From contig JAJEKV010000031.1 in NCBI GenBank assembly GCA_021234155.1, forward strand, positions 14,565,748 through 14,629,747: a stretch of DNA of 64,000 nt. Direction: 5' to 3'. Position 1 is the first letter of the stretch, and every line of letters begins with the position of its first letter. Below are positions 13,401-23,947 of this stretch, one piece after another. Position numbers and translations under genes: made by a program. Source of the stretch: Isoetes taiwanensis (taxonomy: Eukaryota; Streptophyta; Lycopodiopsida; Isoetales; Isoetaceae). The notes below the pieces were generated by a model, which was not told where the DNA came from, made no database searches, and worked only from the letters and a program-made list of their open reading frames with translations.

Positions 13401-13799
13401 ATAATCTGCAGAGAAATATTGAAGAAAAACTGCAAGCCAATTGGGTTTGTAGCAGAGATTAATCACCTCTCTTTCGTTGTACATTGGGACTTGGACTAAA
13501 ACCATTGGGTATGCGGAATTTCCGAGCTCCAGATCATCCTTGATTGGTTCCCATTTATATCTTCTTTCGGGTCGGCCACCGGAAAGCTTTACCAGAATCA
13601 TAACAAGCGCCATATAGACCCTTTCCACAAACAGCATTAGCAGCATAATCAGACAAAAATTGACCGACAGTTGGAGCAAGGGCGCTATCAAGGGCCCCCT
13701 AATCTGCCTCCAGATTATGGCCAGCTGATCAATCGTGTTGGGCTCTCCCTGTACTCCTTGTATAGTTTCCGGCAGCAATCCATCTTGCAGATTATCCAT
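10409..13799 (-). CDS. CslA: CslA glucomannan 4-beta-mannosyltransferase, nine exons
   Basis: A GT2-family Golgi membrane enzyme; family members polymerise GDP-mannose/GDP-glucose into (gluco)mannan backbones. Nine exons with GT/AG borders join in frame to 530 residues: 13467-13799, 13102-13200, 12607-12859, 11702-11812, 11473-11609, 11252-11365, 10933-11132, 10649-10834 and 10409-10568 (stop TAG 10409-10411). Visible landmarks: [10 protein letters not shown] (102-111), QVLDDSTD near 133-140 (first catalytic Asp), FDADF (195-199, DxD), TVED (287-290), QQHRW (326-330, QxxRW), one N-terminal membrane segment (about 37-70) and several C-terminal ones (about 357-385, 420-435, 483-527). Length and exon count fit plant CslA; CslC proteins are longer. 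The start ATG at 13799 has a purine at -3 and G at +4 and opens the conserved N-terminus. All key residues are present and no stop or frameshift was seen. Confidence 0.93.
11818..12357. promoter_or_regulatory. ABRE/G-box-like cluster in CslA intron 3
   Basis: The core ACGTGGC occurs at 11818, 11863, 11890 and 12105 on the plus strand and as GCCACGT at 12351. The first three sit in related units (ACGTGGCAnACAC then TCAGAC). CACGTGG and ACGTC variants occur between them. ACGTGGC is the classic ABRE/G-box core bound by plant bZIP factors. Location inside an intron of a cell-wall gene makes an enhancer possible; this is inference from motif density only. Confidence 0.4.
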
Positions 13800-14560
13800 T
13801 TCTCTATTTCTCTGTTTTTTAATCTGTTTCTCAGCCCCCCTGCTTGCGATCTAAGCCCCTCTTTTGTTCACAATTTCATGCCTAATATCGTGAACCCAAA
13901 TGCAGATTCTTCAAACCTTAAGATTCGGGCATTTGCCTGCGGATTCTAGCCCAATATGCTTCATAGAAGGGGACTAAAGCGATTCATGCAATTGGGTCTC
14001 TGTCAAAACTGCCCACCATTGCAGAATCGTTTCATGTTGCATGTGATGCTACAAAAGGGAGAAAAATCCCTACTTATTGGGCTCGGATCCTGAGCAAATC
14101 CCGAAGATAAACAAAAATAAGGGGAGTGCCGGAGTTGGGCAGCTCCAAATCTTGCATTAAACTCCAGAAGCTCCAATTATAAGAGCCGGAAATGGAAGAA
14201 TCAGACCAACATTGAAGAGCGGCCAGGAATAGAATCTGGGAGCTGCGATGCATGAAGGGTATTAAATTTCCATGCAAAATCGAAAGGAAAAAATGCAGGA
14301 ACAGGGAAAAATCGAGGGCGCGAAATGTTACAGGGGAAGAAACAAGCTTAAGAAATAGATTTGCAGAAGAAGGCCGCCGGAGCAGGCGCAGAGGGAAAGC
14401 GAACCTCTCTCTCTGCCTCTGCGATGGCGGAAGGGAGGGTGTATATCGGGGGTACAGGGCCGATAACGGGGGGTATAATTGTATAAATATACTGAAAATA
14501 TACTGCAATGGTGGAGTAATTAGGAAAATTGTCGCCCGCATAAGGTAGCTTGGGCCCCTA
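13800..14560 (-). promoter_or_regulatory. CslA 5' leader and promoter region
   Basis: Upstream of the CslA start (minus sense) lies about 600 bp containing a CT-rich tract ('agagagaggttcgc' near 14400-14420), typical of plant 5' leaders, and the TATA-like TATATTTATA near 14478-14490. A minus-strand open frame of 169 codons covers the leader but shows no conserved domain and is judged incidental. The transcription start is not fixed, and an intron in the leader cannot be excluded. Confidence 0.4.
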
Positions 14561-14599
14561 GATTTGGACCCCTTACTAACCATTTTTTATAATGGCCTC

Positions 14600-15330
14600 T
14601 CCTTATTCCCCCTACCTATTCTTCCTATGCTTCAATATTCTTCTTTGGAACCTTCACCCCTCCAACATAACCCACCAAAAAAAAAATATTTTGGCATAAA
14701 TATTTTGACAAGGATGACACACCTACAATATTGCTTAACAATATTTCTTTTATATTTCTCCAAACCACGCGTCTTTTTGTACCCTCCATTTGGTAGTAGT
14801 AGTGTCAAATAAGGTAGCCCACACATATTTTACCCCCACTCATGTTGTAAAAGTTCTCCCTTTTTGTGTGATCCCACCTACCTTCTTTGCCCCCCTCACA
14901 CTCTTTCCTCTTCCCACTGCCTGACCTCGTTGCCTTCGAGTGTCTGGTTAAAAAAAAAATGTGTGTTTTCTCGTTTCCAGATCTCTGTCCCTTTCTCCTC
15001 CCATGTCTGGTGGTGCTTTTCTCGTCCTCCCTCTCAAATTTGGCATTTCCCTACGTGCCTTCTTGGCAACTTAGGTGGTTCATTGATACTGCAACTACAA
15101 CTACAACTGCTTCTGATGCCATTTAAACTCCTTCTGGCCTCCTTCTGTTCTCTTCCCTTTATTCGCCTCGTTTTGGTTGGCACTTACGATTTTCTTATTC
15201 ATGCATAACTTTCTCTTATGGCCTGCGCATGTTGGTGTTCATTTCTTTTGTTTTGTGTCTTCCCTTTGCTTTTTTTTCTTTTAAATTCACATCCTAACAA
15301 CAATAAAGAGGCATGACTTGGGCCCTAAGA
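14600..15330. other. Intergenic stretch, nothing assigned
   Basis: Pyrimidine-rich on the plus strand (many 'cctcc', 'cttcc', 'ttgcc' blocks), with an A9 run at 14948-14957. Possibly the distal promoter of CslA. No coding, RNA or repeat signal was recognised. Confidence 0.35.
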
Positions 15331-15349
15331 GTATAAATGGAATGACACA

Positions 15350-15412
15350 TGTCGGAGATTCATGTATTAATGCTTGAAATGTCGGAGATTCATGTATTAA
15401 TGCCTGTAACTT
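15350..15412 (+). repeat. Short tandem duplication (about 31 bp x 2)
   Basis: The block 'tgtcggagattcatgtatta' with 'atgc' after it occurs twice in direct succession with almost no divergence. It is a recent small tandem duplication with no evident function. Confidence 0.8.
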
Positions 15413-15769
15413 CCTGCTCCAACATGATTAGTTCGGCATTAATGTAGTCCATTCTCTTGTGATGTATGTTGCACATTGGGTGATAAAGAATATGAATTTG
15501 ACCAAAAAAATGTGCTAAAAAGAAGGCGCTTGACTCTTTGTGTCAATTGACTCCTTCATGTCTCTTGAGCCAAGGCTAAATCACATGAACTCCCATTTCT
15601 TTATAATGATATAACAAAATTTATTAGATTCTGACTCTGGAGTTTTATTATGAAATTGTTTAATCCACACACATACCCATACCAACCTGACCAATGATTA
15701 TCCACATTCTAAGTATGTGCATACACCTAAGGAGATCCTTTGATCTATAAAAACATATAGACACAAGCT

Positions 15770-16710
15770 GAACAACTAAGATTTAAGGGATATTAAAGAT
15801 CTAGAACTTATTAAGCACGTAAATATACATTTTAAATGTGGGTGATGAGGCATGAACATTCATATCAAATTTAATAATATTCATGTGTTCTACTTGCAGC
15901 ATCAAGACATAAGCACAAGTACATATAAGCTGACTCAAAAAGCGTACATGGCTGGCTTACTAGATGTATAGTTGTCTTATGATGAAAATGTCACATATAT
16001 ATAAATGTATAGCCTTTGTAATGCAATACGCCATTTTTTTGTTTTATGTGAATCTAAGACACGGTGAATACTTGTCGTCCTATACGGTATGGTTCTTTAT
16101 TATAATTTATTTTTTATTGTTTGTGTGTGTGTATGTTGAGGAGGGGCTTAGATACAAGTTGGACAACTAATCCTTGAGGTATATTAAAGATTGGAACTTG
16201 TTAAGCATGTAAAAGTACATTTTAAACTGGGTGATGAGGTATGAACACTTTATAAAATAATCGACAACTCAGGTGATCTACTTGTAGCATCAAGACATAA
16301 ATGGAAGTGCACTTAAGCCAACTCAAAAATTGAGCTTCATACAATAAAACTAGCAAGTAGATATATAATTATCCTTCATGTAAATGTCACAATATATTAT
16401 AAATGTATAGCTGCCACCGTTGGTCGGTAATTTTTTTGGCTTCAATCGACAAGTTTCACGATGCTTCCAACCTATCCTACCAAATATATAACAAACTTTT
16501 CTTTCTTCCGGAACTACCAATCAAAATTTCTAGTTTTAGCGAGAAGTTTTATTGCGGTTCTTATCTAGATTATGAATTGTCAAATCTGCCTGGAGGTTTG
16601 CTATTATTCGAGGGAATTTCTCGAACCAAGGTCCCATGTAATGGAATAAGCCATTTTCATGTGTTATGTGAACCTAAGACTTGGGCACAATACTTGGCGT
16701 CCTACAAGAA
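15770..16710 (+). repeat. Old direct duplication, second unit carrying an insert
   Basis: 15770-16085 and 16155-16710 share the same ordered blocks: 'acaagctgaacaacta', 'gatattaaagat', 'gggtgatgaggcatgaaca', 'gcatcaagacataa', 'ataaatgtatagc', then 'gccatttt', 'tatgtgaa', 'ctaagac' and 'gtcctata'. The second unit is interrupted between about 16413 and 16630 by roughly 220 bp absent from the first. No target duplication was identified for that insert. Confidence 0.7.
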
Positions 16711-16715
16711 GAGGA

Positions 16716-16960
16716 GCCTTTTTTGGGTTGCCCCTACGGGGGCAAACCCTTGTTTATATGGGTTTGTGGCATATCTTAGGTATATGCCAGAATATGCTTA
16801 GGATATGCTTGTGAATGCTCCAAAGCTACTGCTCCCTGTAAATTGGCGGTAATCTGCGATCGAGGTAAATTGGCGGTCATCTGCGTTCTCGATCGCTGGT
16901 GTTTCAACCGGATAACTGGCATGCAACTGCAGGTAAATTTCAAGCAGGATTTGGCCTATC
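16716..16960 (+). repeat. Dispersed hairpin repeat, copy 3
   Basis: It starts with a T-run and the hairpin GGGTTGCCCC/GGGGGCAAACCC, then 'gggtttgtggcatat' and 'atgccagaatatgctta', parallel to the copy at 4498. Beyond it a short unit 'gtaaattggcggt' plus 'atctgcg' is tandemly repeated (about 16838-16890). It immediately follows the duplicated segment above. Confidence 0.6.
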
Positions 16961-17655
16961 CTGTTAGAATGGACTAGAACACGGCTCAATTCGAAAAATA
17001 TGGATTTATTTGTGACCTCTTTGTGGGTAGTTTTGACCTTGAACTGTGCAGCGCTCTCGCTTCTCGGTTCTGACTGCCTCATGCAGGCATGGAGAGTTCT
17101 AAGGAATTTGCTGAATTTTTATTTGATGCTCTTGCATGAAGAAAAGGAACAGCAAATTCGAGTTCTATAACAAAGGAAGAACAAAGTTTCTGGAAATTTC
17201 TGACAAGGGTTTCCATTCTCGGTTGCAGCTACTTTTGGATTTGTAAGCTTAAAATTTTGCTATGCTGATAGGTTAATGTTAGCACGTCAGTATTTGAGCA
17301 TGATATAACCATTTTTTACCAGATGTGACAAAGACTTGGACGGTAGAATTTCCACAGAAGAGGTGAAGGAGGTAACTCTTACAAAAAATTCTTCTATTTG
17401 GTGTGCACTTTCCAAGCTTCATAAATCGCAAGCAGCATTAGATGATCTCCTTCTGGTTGCTTGCAATTTTGGATTTTTTGTGGTCAACCTGGGCTGGCTT
17501 TGCATAAAATGACAGCAACTATTTTTGAGCTTCCAACATTTGAGAATTTCACCAAAGGGATTCAATGAGAACTCTGCATTTTTCTGCCCAGACCAGATAT
17601 TCAGTCCTCTTCATTTATTGCTCAGTGAGGAACAGTTGTAGGCAACTTTTTGTAG

Positions 17656-18170
17656 ATAAAAGCGCTTTATACTGGGATGAGAATTCATGCTACTGTGATT
17701 GTTGGTGAGGATTATGCAAAAATTCTTGTTCGTAACACCTTGACCAATATGTACGAAAAATGTGGTAAAAGGTTTGATGCAAGCAATATCTTTGACAGAA
17801 TTCCAAATCATAATGTGGTGTCTTGGAATGCAATCATATTTGGATATGTTGAAATTGGAGATTCCAGGATGGCTCTATAGTGTTTTTAATATATGCAAGA
17901 TGAAGGTTTCACACCAAATGCACTGACCTATGTTGCTGCACTGAAAGCACGTTTTAAGAGTGCAGCAAAGGAAACATGATGCATGCTTGTTATGTTTTTG
18001 ATCCAATGTTGTATCATGATGTGGTAACTTGGACTGCTGTTGTGTTTAGGTGTGCTTAGGCTGGGAATGCGACTTGGCTCTTGAATCGTGCAAATGAATG
18101 CAAGGTGAAGATTTTACACCAAATTCAGTAACTTATATTATACTAAAAGCTTGTGTAGAAGCCTTATGCT
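17656..18170 (+). pseudogene. PLS-type PPR protein fragment, decayed
   Basis: Codons from about 17660 read as pentatricopeptide repeats: IHATVIVGED, LTNMYEKCGK, IFDRIPNHNVVSWNAIIFGY and, after a TAG at 17878-17880, MQDEGFTPNALTYVAALKA. A further decayed repeat (DVVTWTAVV) follows near 18020 with stops and frame changes. PPR proteins bind organellar RNA. Such intronless genes often leave pseudogenes in large plant genomes. The fragment sits inside the large intron of the RBOH remnant. Confidence 0.75.
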
Positions 18171-18622
18171 ACTTATCTATGCATCTTAGAATGCATCCAT
18201 GAATGTCTTGTGCACCCATGATATTCCTAGAAGTTTTGCTGACATGTGCCTCTTGTACCACAACTCCACCTATCAATGGCAAGGAAATCGTGTTAGTCTA
18301 GAAATGCAAACAGATAAGCATAACCAGGTTTCATGCTTTCACCTTTGTAGAAATATTGTTCATAAGAGCATGCAGCATGTCAAGCATATGCTGCAAGCTG
18401 CCAATAACTTATGAGACTATTTACAAAAGTAGCAAAGTTGTAGAAAGATAGCATAGTAACAGAAGAAGACAGAGTCTAATATTCAACAGTAAGAAAACAT
18501 GGTCTAATATTCAGCAGTATGAAAGGAACAAACCCATTTTCAGACTTTTGATCCCAATGCATTTCTTAGCTTCATTATCCAAGTTGTTGCAATCTGTGCT
18601 GGTGTGATGCTGCTGAGATTGA

Positions 18623-18900
18623 GGAAAATACAGCTGATGCAGTAAAACCTGAAGGAATACCCAATGCATCAGAAGCGCAACAGGAATAGGAGGGAAAATA
18701 TGCGCCAGAGAAAGTAACTGATTCAGATCCAGAAGTAAAAGCAGCGAAATCAGAAGAAAAATCTAGTCACACCGACATAAATCTTGAGGAAGCATTAGGC
18801 CAAGCTAAGGGACACGAGTACTCAAATAATGCAGTGAACCACATAGGGATTAACATTGCACAGGAAGCCAGGCCAGTAGAGATTGATGTGAGCGGCTGAA
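18623..18900 (+). pseudogene. Acidic/Lys-rich exon of unknown gene
   Basis: About 90 codons stay in one frame with a single internal TAG (18688-18690), from EENTADAVKPEGIPNASEAQ through KSEEKSSHTDINLEEALGQA to a TGA at 18898-18900. The composition (Glu, Lys, Ala, Ser) suggests a disordered C-terminal tail. I recognise no family. One stop in an otherwise long frame implies a decayed 3' exon rather than chance. Confidence 0.4.
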
Positions 18901-20229
18901 AAATATTTCTGACGAGGTTTTTACTTGTAGATTTAAGTGGACAAGTTAGTCGATTTTGATGTATTATGGTGCCTTAGCCCTTAGAAGTACTAACCCCATC
19001 TATGGCTCAAAGATCCATTGTTCCAAATGTAAACTGTATTTTGCATTCATTGCATCAAGATGATAAATTTGAGCATAGCAGATGATAAAGCGTTCCTTGC
19101 TGTGATGATGATATTGTTTTTATCTCTCTCCCAACAAGAAGAGAAGAAATTAGGGAAGTGTTGGAATGGTTCTTTCCAAATGCTGAATGAATGAAGCACA
19201 TGCTTTATTTGTTTACTGGAATATATTCCAAAATGATCAATGCTGGAAAATCTTCAGAAAATGCTCCATTCCTACCATAAAGAATATTTCCAGCCAGAAA
19301 GCTGGTCATGATGTTTTTCAATTATTTCGTTGATAAATTGGAATGCTCACCTCTTAACTAAAGATTTGGCTGTGTCTTTTGCAAGATCGCAAATGCATTG
19401 TTCTGAATCTGGGATTAACTAAGACAATTGTTGCGCTAAGGATCTTCACATGCTCCTCTAGGTGAGTATTTGACATGTTCTTGGGCTTCAGTACATTTGC
19501 ATTCAGTTAATTGATATGTTAATCTGGTATATTATGCCTTGTACTTTTGCACGAAGAACTGCACATCAAGCACGATAACTGAGTTTTCTGAAAGGTTAAT
19601 AACTAGAATTGTTTTCTCAAAAACATATCTCTGTCATGTATTTGATAACTCTTTCACGTCCTGTGTAAGCAAACTCCTTTGCAACACGCTGCCTTTGAGG
19701 TTCAATACACCGCAAACTGGAATATGCCACATGGAACTAGACGAGTTGTGCTGGGACCTTGTTATACAATTATGTTCAAACTAGGTTCTGAGAATAGCTT
19801 TTCTAGAACATTCTGCTGAGTGCTTCTGCAAATCAGTTAAGGATTCTAGAAGAGCAAGCTAGCGAATATGCAGCATTGATTATGAATGAACTTAACTGTG
19901 ATAACCGAGGATATATTGAGGTATCATGTTTAACTAATTGCAATACTATTTGAAATTTAAATTATTAATCCTGCATGTTTCCAGGTGAAACAACTATAAA
20001 ATTTTGTGCTTGCTCCAACACGAATTGGTATGGAAATTTCTGCAATACAAGAACAGGGACGCTTTTCAGATAATGGGAAGGATGCTGCAGGAACTTTAAA
20101 GTTAAATATGGCCCTTATTCTTTTTCCAATTTGTAGGGCTACCATTACTTATCTACGCTCCACTTGCATAGGATTCCTTTTGTAGAGATGCCTCTGATGT
20201 TAAACCCGTGATGCCTTCATAGAAAATCA

Positions 20230-20365
20230 CAGTCCAAAATCTCCCATAACACCTGGAGGACTGAAAAATCTAGATAATAAGCTGAAACACTTAATAGCAG
20301 ATTCACCTTCTGCGAGACAAAAGTTGTGCACTCCATCTCCAAGAAAAAGTTCATATGTTTATGAC
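20230..20365 (+). other. Possible unassigned exon
   Basis: The plus strand codes an open stretch rich in Ser, Pro, Lys and Leu (KSPITPGGLKNLDNKLKHLI, then SPSARQKLCTPSPRKSSYVY). It looks like a regulatory linker with Ser-Pro sites. Splice borders are uncertain and no family is recognised. Confidence 0.25.
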
Positions 20366-20417
20366 GGGGGATTCTACACACTTAAGAACAAAAGGCTCAG
20401 CATGGACAAGGACAAAA

Positions 20418-20736
20418 GGCTTTACAATGCTTCAAAGATATGCAGCTGGAAGGCATGGCATCAAACAAGGCAACCTTTATTAGTATTCTTAATGCATGTA
20501 GTCATGCTGATCTAATGGATAATGGTCTTCATCTCTTTGCTTCAATGGTCCAGAATTACAATATCTCACCAACTTTAATGCATTTTGAGTGCATTATTGA
20601 TACGCTTGGACGATTGGGATGGTTAGACTATGTAGAAGGATGGATTGAAGCAATACCTTTTGAGCCAACTGACATATCGTGGATGACTTTGCTTGGAGCA
20701 TGCAGAATAATGATGTGCAATGTGAAAACCATGTAA
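20418..20736 (+). pseudogene. PPR C-terminal fragment
   Basis: One open frame reads ALQCFKDMQLEGMASNKATF, ILNACSHADLMDNGLHLF, IDTLGRLGWLDYVEGWIE and DISWMTLLGACR, the C-terminal repeats that precede the E domain in PLS-class proteins. The frame ends at 20734-20736 before any E/DYW domain. It may be the other end of the PPR gene whose start-side repeats lie at 17656, or a separate copy. The two pieces have the same orientation but are 2.3 kb apart. Confidence 0.72.
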
Positions 20737-20869
20737 CAGGATACATTCTAACAAGATATGACATCTATTCAGCAATTTGGACACTTGGATTTTGGAATCC
20801 AGTTTTCTTCATATGTCCAAATTTGGTTATCTGTTCTCCAATACGTGACTTCATAAGCTAGTGATACTC

Positions 20870-22290
20870 CTCTCTTGAGGAATCCTCAAGTTGAAGGTCA
20901 TTACATTATACAATATAGAGTACATATATTCTTTATTCTTCAGTTGTATTTAATGTTTCTTTAGTAAGAAAGGTTGTAATGATCAAAGGATTGATAATCA
21001 GGTCTGCGATCCAGAAAATAAATTGGAGGTGTTGTTCTCACTGTTCTTGCTGATTCACCAAGGCAGCATTTATTTTTGTAAATGAGCTGGTGAGGACAGA
21101 TTAGCACAGCTTATTGCTTTTGTTAGCTTGAGTCACTGGTAATGGAGATACTCATTTGATCATTGAAATGTTACTTTCTTCCAGTCTGCCAAGGCGAAAG
21201 CAAGATTTGATTCAACAACTAGTATACTTATCGAATTCTTTGAAACGAATTTGGCTTCTGATGCGGCTCATAGTTGGAAGTTGCTACTCCTGGAGGAAGA
21301 TCTTAATATTAATTCTCGTTTCTCAACGTATACGGTAAAGCCCTCTCTTTCTACCATCTAACAAGATTGACATATTCTCCCGTCTAACAATATTGGCATA
21401 ATGTTTACACCATTGCCAAGAAACACATCCATGGTGTAAGCTATACCAATAGCTGATTGATCCTGAAACATCTGTTTTTGGCATGTCAGTGACTATTCAA
21501 GGTGTTAATTAACCTGGGTTGATATTAATCATGCAGACGCCATTTGAAGCTCCTTGAGATATGCAATGCAACGATAAATTCCTTATTTGTCCAGTTGGGA
21601 TGGCTGCCAAATTGTTATACAAGAGATGGTAGGAGTTAAACATTGCAAATTCTCTCAAAACTTTTTTTCTCTTGCTACTTTATGTGCCAAGGAAAGGGGT
21701 AGTGACATGCATGAAGCAAAGGGTCGTCTATACATCACCATTAGAACATCCTTCTACAGTGGAAGAGTCAGCGGAGGAGTATTCATAGCCACATGCTGCA
21801 GCAAGAATGGAGAGTGGGGATATAGTTTCTCTGATCTATATTTTCTCTTAGATTTATGTTATTTTTCTTTGTACTTCAAGTGTCTAGAGTAGTTCCTCTA
21901 TCAAACTGTTCATCTTATATATGGTACTGGATGCAAGTATCCTATACAGCTTGACCTCCATCTATAATCCGATTCTTGCTCCTGGTTACAGAAATATATT
22001 TAACAGGAGTATGGTTGCATGGATAGCCTTGAGCTTACTGTACGCAAAGGTAGCGAGATCATGCATAATATATGTTTGAAGACATGCCGGTGCTATCATT
22101 GCAACAACTTGCTTAAAGAAGCCTTACATCATTTCTACAGATTTTAAAATGAAATATGGTTTCAGAAAATACCATGATTCATGCAAACCTTAGCTTTATC
22201 AAGTTATGAATCAAATACTAGCATTTAGGCATCTGTGTTCATCAAAACTTTTACAAATCTTATATAGCCAAGTAATTGTAGATGTAGTAA
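20870..22290. other. Intergenic stretch with one candidate exon
   Basis: Mostly AT-rich filler. At 21183-21331 an AG...GT-bounded plus-strand stretch is open and protein-like (ARFDSTTSILIEFFETNL, HSWKLLLLEEDLNINSRF). It may be an exon of the same unknown gene as the fragments at 18.6 or 20.2 kb, but no family is recognised. Nothing else is supported here. Confidence 0.3.
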
Positions 22291-22294
22291 CTTT

Positions 22295-22570
22295 TTGAAT
22301 ATGTCTTGCAGTCTGTAATTCTACGCAAAGCAATCAAGTGTCATTTTCCTGTGATCTTGAAGGAGCATACGATACATAACGTTTCTTTTGAATATGTATG
22401 GGCAGTCCGCAAATCTGCATAAAGCAATATAGTGTCATTTTTCCATGATCTTGAAGGAGAACACGACACATACGGTTTCTTTTCAATATGTTTGTGCAGT
22501 CTGCAATTTTGAGCAAAGCGATTGTCATTCTCTGTGAACTTGAAGAAGGATACGACACATAAGGTTTCTC
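22295..22570 (+). repeat. Three-copy tandem repeat, about 93-bp unit
   Basis: Units 22295-22387, 22388-22480 and 22482-22570 share 'ttgaatatgt', 'gcagtctg', 'gcaaagc', 'gtcattt', 'atcttgaagga', 'cgacacata' and 'ggtttct'. Divergence is about 10-20% between units. No coding potential is credible. Confidence 0.85.
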
Positions 22571-23427
22571 TAAAGTTTTGGCCAGCTATTGGAGAATTAA
22601 TATTTGAACCAAGCATGCGAGGGCTAGATTTACCTACAATTCACTCCAGTATTTCTTGCGTTGAAAGCAATTGTTGATTTGCATCCTCGTTATGCCATTG
22701 CTATATTCTATATGGCAATACTTGAAAGACATCTATGGTCCAGGAATGGTAAAATCGATAGAAAAGCACATAATTGAATGATATTATTCAGTATTGTTCC
22801 AGTCTTTTTGTTGTTTTAATTTTTGAGGCAACATTTATTACCGAATAGTTCTACTAGCCAGTTAGAAAAAACAAACATAGGCCTTGATACTAGATTCCTT
22901 TATACCATGCATTAATGCCAAAACATTGGCATTATGATTTCCTTTTTTCATGATTTTAATATGGAGATGTTGGTTTTTCTATGCTAGCCATTATTTGCTA
23001 TACAAAATGCAAATGCCATCGGACAAATGTTTCTATCATTCTCATGGCAACAACTTTCCCATGCAATGTCATTGCTGCCAATCGAGGAAAAACACATATT
23101 GAGAAAACTTAACATGAGCGAGTACTTCTATGGCTACTGCATGAACAACAAAAATTTCAAAAATATTGATCATTCGTATCTTCTCAAGAGCAAGATAGGT
23201 CTAATAATCACTTATATTGCTACACATTACAAAAATAAAACATTGTCTATACTATTCTAGGCAACAACAACAAACAAATTCCATCAATAGTATCTATACT
23301 ATAACATCTATCCGACTCATAAATGGAGATGACATGTGCCATTTCGGTTACACACAACCACCTTTTAATATTCTTACATTTGCCAAAATATTCAATGCTA
23401 AACCTACGCAATGCAGACAGAATAGCA
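22571..23427. other. Intergenic stretch, nothing assigned
   Basis: AT-rich DNA up to the target site of the solo LTR. No repeat, exon or RNA signal was recognised. Confidence 0.4.
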
Positions 23428-23432
23428 CTAGT

Positions 23433-23947
23433 TGTGACGACCATACGGATATTTGTATCATACATTATAATCCTATGTACAAAAGATGGTCGTCACACGG
23501 ATGCAAAAGGGTAGTTGCACAAGACAGGATTTGAACTCGCAACCTTCCAGTTGCGAGTCACACACCCTTGCCAAGTGCGCTACCAATATTTGTTGAAGAC
23601 ATTCCTTCACGTCTTCCTCATATGTGGGACTATCTCCAGAAGGTTCTAGAATGTTCTAGAACCTAAATGCATGCGCGACACTTAGCGCGATCTCATCCAT
23701 TGGAGTGGCGCGATCCTGACCGTTGGTCTAGATATATAAGGAGGCATCTCCTTCTTGTCAAACCATTCCGGTTCAACGCCAGTCTTGAGCCTTCTAGGCA
23801 TCTGTCTCATGTTCATGCTTGCCTTCGGGCCATTGTATTCTTGATTCTTGTTCATATATCAGATTCTTTGCCGATCTTGGCATATTTCTTCCGTATTTCT
23901 TGCGTATTCTCCACGTATTTTCCTTGATTTCGCGTAGGTTCATGACA
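23433..23947 (+). mobile_element. Solo LTR (515 bp) of the heat-element chromovirus family
   Basis: It begins TGTGACGACC and ends GGTTCATGACA, with perfect CTAGT target duplications at 23428-23432 and 23948-23952. It aligns end to end, inverted, with the LTRs at 28407-28884 and 33711-34223. It carries a heat-shock element run (23639-23661), a TATATAAG box at 23733-23740, the predicted transcript start about 30 bp on, and an antisense tRNA-like segment near 23515-23595. Internal sequence is absent, so it is a recombination-derived solo LTR. Confidence 0.95.
23639..23661 (+). promoter_or_regulatory. Five-unit heat-shock element in solo LTR
   Basis: Alternating GAA/TTC units with 2-bp spacing: GAA-GG-TTC-TA-GAA-TG-TTC-TA-GAA. 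Heat-shock factor trimers bind three such units, so five contiguous perfect units is a very strong predicted site. It lies about 70 bp upstream of the TATA box. Confidence 0.75.

Larger units (their letters stand above)
17087..20140 (+). pseudogene. RBOH-type NADPH oxidase remnant (EF-hand region)
   Basis: Four exons with plausible splice borders encode part of the N-terminal EF-hand region of a plant respiratory burst oxidase. Exon A (17087-17242) has SSKEFAEFLFDALA and SSSITKEEQSFW. Exon B (17323-17371) has CDKDLDGRISTEEVKE, an EF-hand calcium loop. Exon C (19807-19920) has LLSASANQL and [16 protein letters not shown] likely exon D (19985 to about 20130) has VLAPTRIG. Phases join correctly across A-B-C. 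Breaks: TGA at 17137-17139, a one-base frameshift near 17192 and an in-frame TAA near 19997. No membrane, FAD- or NADPH-binding exons were found downstream in the window. The B-C intron (2.4 kb) holds PPR debris and another exon. Confidence 0.72.

Noticed and set aside
14074-14583. 169-codon minus-strand frame upstream of CslA
   Set aside because: It overlaps the CT-rich leader and TATA-like region, has no domain or conserved motif, and its length is explained by the pyrimidine-rich composition.
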